Assembly: GCA_036504855.1 (NCBI GenBank)
Contig: DASXUL010000185.1
Span: forward strand, 1-64,000
DNA length: 64,000 bases
Direction: 5' to 3'
From: DASXUL01 sp036504855
GTDB lineage: Bacteria > Armatimonadota > DTGP01 > JAKQQT01
Below the pieces are notes generated by a model. That model worked only from the letters and a program-made list of their open reading frames with translations. It was not told the origin of the DNA and made no database searches. Below, one piece after another: positions 59,307-64,000 of the stretch (positions within the stretch are counted from its first letter, which is position 1; every line of letters begins with the position of its first letter). Made by a program: the position numbers and the translations under genes.

Positions 59307-60239
59307 CTACAGCCGTTCCCGTGAGTTCGGAAGGTAGTCGGCCGGCGGGCTGGACGGGGCGGGCCAATCGGCATCATCTGGACGGTCCCAGACCGCGACG
59401 GCGATGCGGCCGTTCCGGACGTCGCGCTGCATCTTCTTACGCTCGGCGTTGTGCTGAGCCGCGAATGCCAGCCAGACGAACGCCATCAAGCCGTCCGCGA
59501 AGAGCTGAGTGAAATCCATAGGAGGGTCTTTGCGATGACCAGTGCAGACGATGCTAACGGAGAAGGCCGCCAGGCAGAGGTAGACGCCGATCCATAGCAT
59601 CTCGCGGCGCGACGTGCGCTTGATGCGCGGCGCGTCACTTGGCGACATGGCGCGGTCGGATGTCCGGCAGCCAACGCGTGGGAGCGTTTCCGGGTAGCCC
59701 CACTCGCCGGCAACGGGCGAGTACAGGGGCTCCTCGGCGCTCGTGGCAGGCTCCAGGACGACGCGCCCGCGAACCGGCTCGCCGTTGACGCGCCATGCGG
59801 CGCCGGAGCCTGGCAGCGCCTCTATGCGCACGGGCTCTCTGCTGATCACGCGAATCTGGGCTCTCGAGGAGAGTGCGTCGTACGTTTTGTAGGCCAACGT
59901 GCGCCCGTGCCCGGCGTAGACATCCAGCCGCCCCAGCGCTTGGGCGCGCCGGGCGTCGATGGCCGGCATGCCCCATCTCAGGACGAGCCAGACGCAAACG
60001 GGAAGGCCGATCAGGGCGAGGAGGAGCGACAACCCGGCTGCTCTGTTCGAGATCGCCGCCGTATTCGCCGAGAAGACGGCGAAGGCCACGATGGCGAGGT
60101 AAGCGAGGAGGACGGCGGCGGCGCGCGCTGCATTCGCCACAGAGGCGGCGCGAAACTGGGCCCGCTCAACATCGGTGAGCGGGCGCTGTTCCACCAGGGG
60201 CAATCCGGCGCGGAAGGGCGGCGAAGGGTTCTGGCGCAT
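59307..60239 (-). CDS. Four-helix membrane protein of unknown function
   Basis: The 310-residue protein has two hydrophobic segments near 40-60 and 70-90, a soluble middle part of about 110 residues (SRAQIRVISREPVRIEALPGSG, VRGRVVLEPATSAEEPLY), and two more segments near 217-235 and 247-265. It ends in a polar, Pro-rich tail. No known family or catalytic motif was recognised. It is 11 bp after the PLP enzyme gene on the same strand. Confidence 0.6.
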   Translation of the reverse strand: MRQNPSPPFRAGLPLVEQRPLTDVERAQFRAASVANAARAAAVLLAYLAIVAFAVFSANTAAISNRAAGLSLLLALIGLPVCVWLVLRWGMPAIDARRAQALGRLDVYAGHGRTLAYKTYDALSSRAQIRVISREPVRIEALPGSGAAWRVNGEPVRGRVVLEPATSAEEPLYSPVAGEWGYPETLPRVGCRTSDRAMSPSDAPRIKRTSRREMLWIGVYLCLAAFSVSIVCTGHRKDPPMDFTQLFADGLMAFVWLAFAAQHNAERKKMQRDVRNGRIAVAVWDRPDDADWPAPSSPPADYLPNSRERL

Positions 60240-60250
60240 AGGGCGCTCCG

Positions 60251-61270
60251 TCAGGCGCTTGGCTTGTTCGTGAAGTCGCTTTCGAAGGCGAAGAGGGCCG
60301 GGAGGCCGCCGGTGTGCCAGAAGCAGACTCCGGTGGAATCCGCGAAGCGGCCGGCCCGCGCCAGGCCGATGAGGCCGCTCATGGCCTTCCCGGTGTACAC
60401 CGGGTCCAGCAGAAGGCCCTCGGTGCGGGCGGTGAGGCGCACGGCTTCAATGCCGGCCTCGGAGGGCACGCCGTAGCCGGGGCCAACGTAGTCGTCAGAC
60501 ACTTCCACGTCGCCATGGGCCACGCGTTGGGGGACCTCCAGCAGTTCGGCGATCTCATTGGCCATGTCGGCGATGAGGGTGCCCAGGCGCGCCAGGCTGC
60601 GGCTCACGCTAACGCCCAGCAGACGGCATTCCGGGGCGAACATCTTCAGGCCCATCGAAACGCCGGCGGCGGTGCCGGCGGAGCCGACGGCCAGCACGAT
60701 GGTGTCGATGCCTTTGCCCTGGGCCTGTTCGGCCCACTCCTGCATGGCGGTGATGTAGCCCAGCTCGCCGAGCGGGGTGGAGCCGCCCACCGGGATGGCG
60801 TAGGGGGTGTGCCCTTTCGCGCGCAGGCGCTCCATCTCGCGCTCAACGCCCTCGGCCATCTGCTTGAGGTTGGACTCGCCCAGGAAGACCAGATCGGCGC
60901 CCAGGATTTCGTCCAGCAGCAGGTTGCCGGGACGGTTGCCCTCGTCCGGGTCGCCAAACACGAGGGTGCAGCCGAGGCCGGCGCGATTGGCGGCGGCGGC
61001 GGTCATGCGGGCGTGGTTGCTCTGGCGTCCGCCGGTGGTCACGAGGTGGTCGCAGCCTTTGGCGACGGCGTCGGCCACGAGGAACTCCAGCTTGCGGGCC
61101 TTGTTGCCGCCGGCGGCGAGGCCGGTGAGGTCATCGCGTTTCACCCAGAGGTTGGGGAGGCCGATGGCGGCGCCGAGGCGCGGCATGGCTTCCAGGGGGG
61201 TGGGGGCGTTAGCGAACGGGATGCGCGGGAAGCTATCCAGGCGCCCGGTGAAGGCCTGTGGTTTGTCCAT
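60251..61270 (-). CDS. D-cysteine desulfhydrase / ACC deaminase family PLP enzyme
   Basis: The 339-residue fold-type II enzyme has the PLP lysine in GGNKARKLEFL, TTGGRQSNHARMTAAAAN for phosphate and substrate contacts, AVGSAGTAAGVSMG and a C-terminal FWHTGGLPALF. D-cysteine desulfhydrase (DcyD) is more likely than 1-aminocyclopropane carboxylate deaminase, but sequence alone does not decide. The start overlaps the CoA-binding gene by 38 bases. Confidence 0.87.
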   Translation of the reverse strand: MDKPQAFTGRLDSFPRIPFANAPTPLEAMPRLGAAIGLPNLWVKRDDLTGLAAGGNKARKLEFLVADAVAKGCDHLVTTGGRQSNHARMTAAAANRAGLGCTLVFGDPDEGNRPGNLLLDEILGADLVFLGESNLKQMAEGVEREMERLRAKGHTPYAIPVGGSTPLGELGYITAMQEWAEQAQGKGIDTIVLAVGSAGTAAGVSMGLKMFAPECRLLGVSVSRSLARLGTLIADMANEIAELLEVPQRVAHGDVEVSDDYVGPGYGVPSEAGIEAVRLTARTEGLLLDPVYTGKAMSGLIGLARAGRFADSTGVCFWHTGGLPALFAFESDFTNKPSA

Positions 61271-61682
61271 CCGGGGATTCTCCGATCTCGCGTCTGCGTT
61301 TGGAATGTTCGAGGGCGAGACAGCGGTCCTGGATGGCGATGAGCCCGGCCTCGGAGGCGCGGTTCATGGCGATTTCGTTGGTGATGCCCTGCTGCAGCCA
61401 GACGCAGCGCGCGCGGATGGCGATGGCGCCTTCCACAACGGGCGAGGTCTGATCGGAGCGGCGGAACACATCCACGATGTCCACAGGCTCGGCGATTTCC
61501 TGCAGCGAGGCCACCGCTGGGATGCCCTTCCACTCCACTATAGCGGGGTTCACCGGGATGATGCGGTAGCCAGCCGCCTGGAGATACTCGGCGACGCCGT
61601 ACGACGAGCGGTCCGCCTTATCGGACAGCCCCACGACGGCAATGGTGCGCGCCGATCTCAGGAGTTGGGTGATGGAATCCAT
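61233..61682 (-). CDS. CoA-binding domain protein (YccU-like)
   Basis: A 149-residue Rossmann-fold protein. RTIAVVGLSDKADRSSYGVAEYLQAAGY, IIPVNPAIVEWKGIPAVASL and CVWLQQGITNEIA followed by DRCLALEHSKRR are typical of the small stand-alone CoA-binding family. Its exact role is unknown. The last 38 bases overlap the start of the PLP enzyme gene. Confidence 0.87.
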   Translation of the reverse strand: MDSITQLLRSARTIAVVGLSDKADRSSYGVAEYLQAAGYRIIPVNPAIVEWKGIPAVASLQEIAEPVDIVDVFRRSDQTSPVVEGAIAIRARCVWLQQGITNEIAMNRASEAGLIAIQDRCLALEHSKRRREIGESPDGQTTGLHRAPG

Positions 61683-61690
61683 GGGGAGTA

Positions 61691-61811
61691 GCTATCAGAA
61701 CTCGGAATTCAGAACTCAGCATGCAGGCCGGAAGGCTTGTGCGGTGAAATCGGTGATCTCATGGACCGCGCCTTCCGGCCGAATTCTGTGTTCTGATTGC
61801 TGAGTACTGAC
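61691..61811. repeat. Inverted GGAATTCAGAACTCAG element
   Basis: GGCCGGAAGG (61726-61735) and CCTTCCGGCC (61771-61780) form the inner arms. Related GAATTCAGAACTCAGCA and TTCTGATTGCTGAGTACTGA units form the outer ones. It sits between two minus-strand genes. Confidence 0.5.
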
Positions 61812-61813
61812 CG

Positions 61814-61984
61814 TCATGCATGTCGGAAGGAGCGTTTGGCATTGGGGTCGTCGGCCATCTCTTTCTTGGCCTCCTGGTCCCGGATGTAGTCTTCGAGCAT
61901 GCTGACGCGGCTCTCCAAGAGCTCGGCGCGCATCAGAAGGTCGTTTACCTGTTCCCGGAGGTCGCGGGATTCGTCGTCGGCCAT
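61814..61984 (-). CDS. Small coiled-coil protein
   Basis: A 56-residue protein beginning MADDESRDLREQVNDLLMRA and ending AKRSFRHA. Residues 6-45 form a heptad-like amphipathic helix (Leu, Val, Leu, Leu, Val, Met spacing). AAGGAG lies ten bases before the ATG, which supports translation. No family was recognised. It precedes the CoA-binding gene on the same strand. Confidence 0.65.
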   Translation of the reverse strand: MADDESRDLREQVNDLLMRAELLESRVSMLEDYIRDQEAKKEMADDPNAKRSFRHA

Positions 61985-62185
61985 GCCTGATTGCTCCTTG
62001 TGGCCCCGGAGGGGCCGGAAGTGGTACTATCGGTGTTACTGACGGAGTGGCGACCCTCGGACAAAATGGCCGCCCCACCTTTGAAACGGACAGACATCCC
62101 GTAAGTTCCGCCGCGCCGGGCGGTTCGATGACCGATGGGACCCTACGCCCACCGCGTTCACATCGATCCGGAGCGTTTCCGACCC
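61985..62185. other. Divergent intergenic region
   Basis: It lies between the small coiled-coil gene (-) and the BNR-repeat gene (+). A short GGCCCC/GGGGCC stem occurs near 62001-62014. No clear promoter. Confidence 0.3.
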
Positions 62186-64000
62186 ATGTTCACCCTCATC
62201 AACGCAAAGCGTGTCTGCACTCAGGCCGTCGTGGCCCTGTGCGCGGCGGCCCATGCCGGCGTGCCCGCTGGGCTGGGCGGCTTCGAGTGGCGCTCGGCGA
62301 ATCCGCAGCCGAACGACCTCTACAGCGTGGCGGCGCCGCCCGCCGGGGCTGGCGGCGCCGGGCTGATGGCCGTGGGCGACGCGTCCACGTTCCTGTTCCG
62401 CTCTCTTCCGTCCCCCACGGGGGCCGGCGGGGGCTGGCTCGGCGGGCGTGGGCGCACCGTGCGCAACAACGTGGCGTACCGGGGCCTCGCCGTGGCGCGG
62501 AACCCCCTGCGCGTGGCGATCGCCGCGGATGACGGTTCGGTGTTGCTGGGCGACGGGCGCGTCATGCTGCCAAGAGGCGTGTCGGATCAGGCCCTGACGG
62601 CCGCGGCCTGGGCGCGCAACAGTAAGGGCGAGCGGACCCTGGCCGTTGGCGGGCGCGGCGGCGGCGCCTTTGCCATGGACGACGCCACGGAGCAGTTCAC
62701 GCGATCGGCGCTGGACACGGCGTTGCCCGGGCCGCCGGATTTCCAGGCGATCCGGTTTGGCAGCCCCGCTGGGGCTGGGGGCGAGCCGGGCGTGAACGGC
62801 GTGGCCGCCGTTACGCTGACCGGCCCCAACGGGACGCGCGGCGCTCTGCTGCGTTCGCCGGACGCTGGGCACACCTGGCTCCTCCCCCGCTCCGCCCCTT
62901 CCGCGGACGCATGGTGGGATGTGGCCGCCATGGACCCCGCTACCGCCTTCGCGGTTGGCCTGAGCGCTGGGGCCGGCATTGTTGCCGTCACGCGCGACGG
63001 CGGCGTCACCTGGACTTCCCTCGCGACCGTGGACCCGTCGATGCGCGCCATCGCCGCGTTCGACAAGGGCGCCCTGCTGGTTGCTGGGGCGGCGGGGTTG
63101 TTCCTGGCGCCGCAGGGCGTGGAGTTTGTGGCGCGCCCTGAGCCGGTGGAGGACCTCCGCGCGCCGATTCCGCTGTTCGCCCTGGACACGTTCGGCCCGG
63201 ATGGCTGGGCCGTGGGCCAGGGCGGCGTGATCTTCCACAGCGTGGACTCAGGCGTGAACTGGACGGCCTACAACGATCTCGGCAAGGTGGCGCGCGCTCA
63301 ACTGGAAACGTATCAGGCCATCCAGTATCTGTCGGATACAGACATCGTGACGGCTGGCACTGGCGGCGCGATCCTGCGTTCGCGCGATGGGGGCCGGAGC
63401 TTCCAGCCGGAACCCTCGCCGGCCACGGAGACGCTGTTCGCGCTGGGTGCGATGGGGGCGCGCAATGCGGGCATCGGCGCCAATGCCCCGCCTGGTCTGG
63501 CGCTGGGCGCCCGACGAACGGTTGCGGCGTATGACAGCCCAACCGCCGCGTGGGCGCTACAAGGGCACGTGCCGAACGCGGACTACCGGGCCGTGACGAT
63601 GATCGGGCCGAGCGCGTCGGTCAAGATCTGGGCCGTGGGCGCGGGCGGCGCGATCGTGCACAGCGTTGCCGGGTCTCCCGTCTGGGACGAACAGCTTAGC
63701 GGCACGCCAAACGGTTTGAACGCCGTGCAGGCCGTTGTGGACCCGGCCGGCGGGTACAACGTCTTCGCCGCCGGCGAGGGCGGCGTTGTTCTGCGCAGCG
63801 CCGACGGACTGCATTGGGGGCCGGCGAACCCGGATCTTCCCTCCCCGCTGCCCGCGCCGTATACGACCTCCAACCTGCGGGGCCTGTTCTTCACCACGCC
63901 CGCGTTGGGCTTTGTGGTGGGCGACGGCGGGGTGATTGGGCGCACGGATGACGGAGGCAAGTCGTGGTCCGCCGTAACGCCGGACCCGGCGGCGTCGAAT
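62186..64000 (+). CDS. Secreted BNR/YCF48-like beta-propeller repeat protein (partial)
   Basis: The frame runs from ATG 62186 through 605 codons to the end of the window without a stop. A signal peptide (AVVALCAAAHAG, to about residue 24) is followed by propeller blades, each with an aromatic turn and a GxGG strand: VTRDGGVTWTSL, WAVGQGGVIFHSVDSGVNW, TAGTGGAILRSRDGGRSF, WAVGAGGAIVHS, FAAGEGGVVLRSADGLHW and FVVGDGGVIGRTDDGGKSW. These resemble BNR and photosystem-assembly YCF48-type repeats. Several AGAGG-rich loops lie in the N-terminal third. Function is unknown; the C-terminus, possibly with a sorting or anchoring domain, is outside the window. Confidence 0.82.
   Translation, partial: MFTLINAKRVCTQAVVALCAAAHAGVPAGLGGFEWRSANPQPNDLYSVAAPPAGAGGAGLMAVGDASTFLFRSLPSPTGAGGGWLGGRGRTVRNNVAYRGLAVARNPLRVAIAADDGSVLLGDGRVMLPRGVSDQALTAAAWARNSKGERTLAVGGRGGGAFAMDDATEQFTRSALDTALPGPPDFQAIRFGSPAGAGGEPGVNGVAAVTLTGPNGTRGALLRSPDAGHTWLLPRSAPSADAWWDVAAMDPATAFAVGLSAGAGIVAVTRDGGVTWTSLATVDPSMRAIAAFDKGALLVAGAAGLFLAPQGVEFVARPEPVEDLRAPIPLFALDTFGPDGWAVGQGGVIFHSVDSGVNWTAYNDLGKVARAQLETYQAIQYLSDTDIVTAGTGGAILRSRDGGRSFQPEPSPATETLFALGAMGARNAGIGANAPPGLALGARRTVAAYDSPTAAWALQGHVPNADYRAVTMIGPSASVKIWAVGAGGAIVHSVAGSPVWDEQLSGTPNGLNAVQAVVDPAGGYNVFAAGEGGVVLRSADGLHWGPANPDLPSPLPAPYTTSNLRGLFFTTPALGFVVGDGGVIGRTDDGGKSWSAVTPDPAASN

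Noticed and set aside
62036..63238. 400-codon minus-strand frame opposite the BNR-repeat gene
   Set aside because: The plus-strand frame is open for 605 codons with regular beta-propeller repeats and a signal peptide.

Overview
The window is GC-rich, densely coding bacterial DNA. It carries a diderm flagellum (FlgA, FlgH and FlgI imply a peptidoglycan P ring and an outer-membrane L ring) next to Firmicutes-like regulatory traits (FliW-CsrA, FlaG, and a flhB-flhA-flhF-flhG-fliA-SwrB order). A prepilin with an LLFPVFARARE-type N-terminus resembles those common in Armatimonadota. I therefore infer an uncultured or environmental Armatimonadota-like bacterium, with moderate confidence. No rRNA, tRNA, CRISPR array or classical insertion sequence was seen. 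Mobile DNA is limited to REP-associated tyrosine transposases (RAYT) and several families of palindromic intergenic repeats.

Layout. 1-5.3 kb (+): RAYT remnant, biotin carrier accB, homoserine dehydrogenase, a promoter/terminator pair that may make a short RNA, a NYN nuclease-like protein, a DUF3788 protein and a sulfatase. 5.3-8.5 kb: repeat-rich DNA and two solute-binding lipoproteins (-). 8.9-12 kb (+): ferredoxin, UroD-type methyltransferase and a RamA/RACo-type corrinoid activator. 12.2-18.7 kb (+): an unbroken bidirectional [NiFe]-hydrogenase operon, hoxEFUYH, with its protease, hypA and hypB. 18.8-25.3 kb (-): esterase, CPA2 antiporter, GH130 phosphorylase, anti-sigma-type kinase, VanW protein and thymidine kinase. 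25.6-29.1 kb: MFS-HEAT fusion, DinB protein and an overlapping nucleotidyltransferase pair.

29.2-58.4 kb is mostly flagellar. A sigma-54 / sensor kinase / NtrC-type regulator set (-) lies back to back with flgF-flgG-flgA-flgH-flgI-flgJ-flgM-flgN-flgK-flgL-fliW-csrA-fliC-flaG-fliD-fliS (+). A convergent operon reads flhB-flhA-flhF-flhG-PilZ-small membrane protein-fliA-acidic protein-SwrB-like (-). The two operons are headed by -24/-12 elements that share 21 identical bases, so the rpoN/kinase/regulator set is the likely master switch. FlgM/FliA would give late-gene control, and FliW/CsrA would control flagellin translation through a GGA hairpin seen in the fliC leader.

58.4-64 kb: a RAYT element bounded by 49-bp inverted REP copies, a membrane protein of unknown role, a D-cysteine desulfhydrase-like enzyme, a CoA-binding protein, a small coiled-coil protein, and the start of a large secreted BNR/YCF48-like repeat protein that runs off the window.
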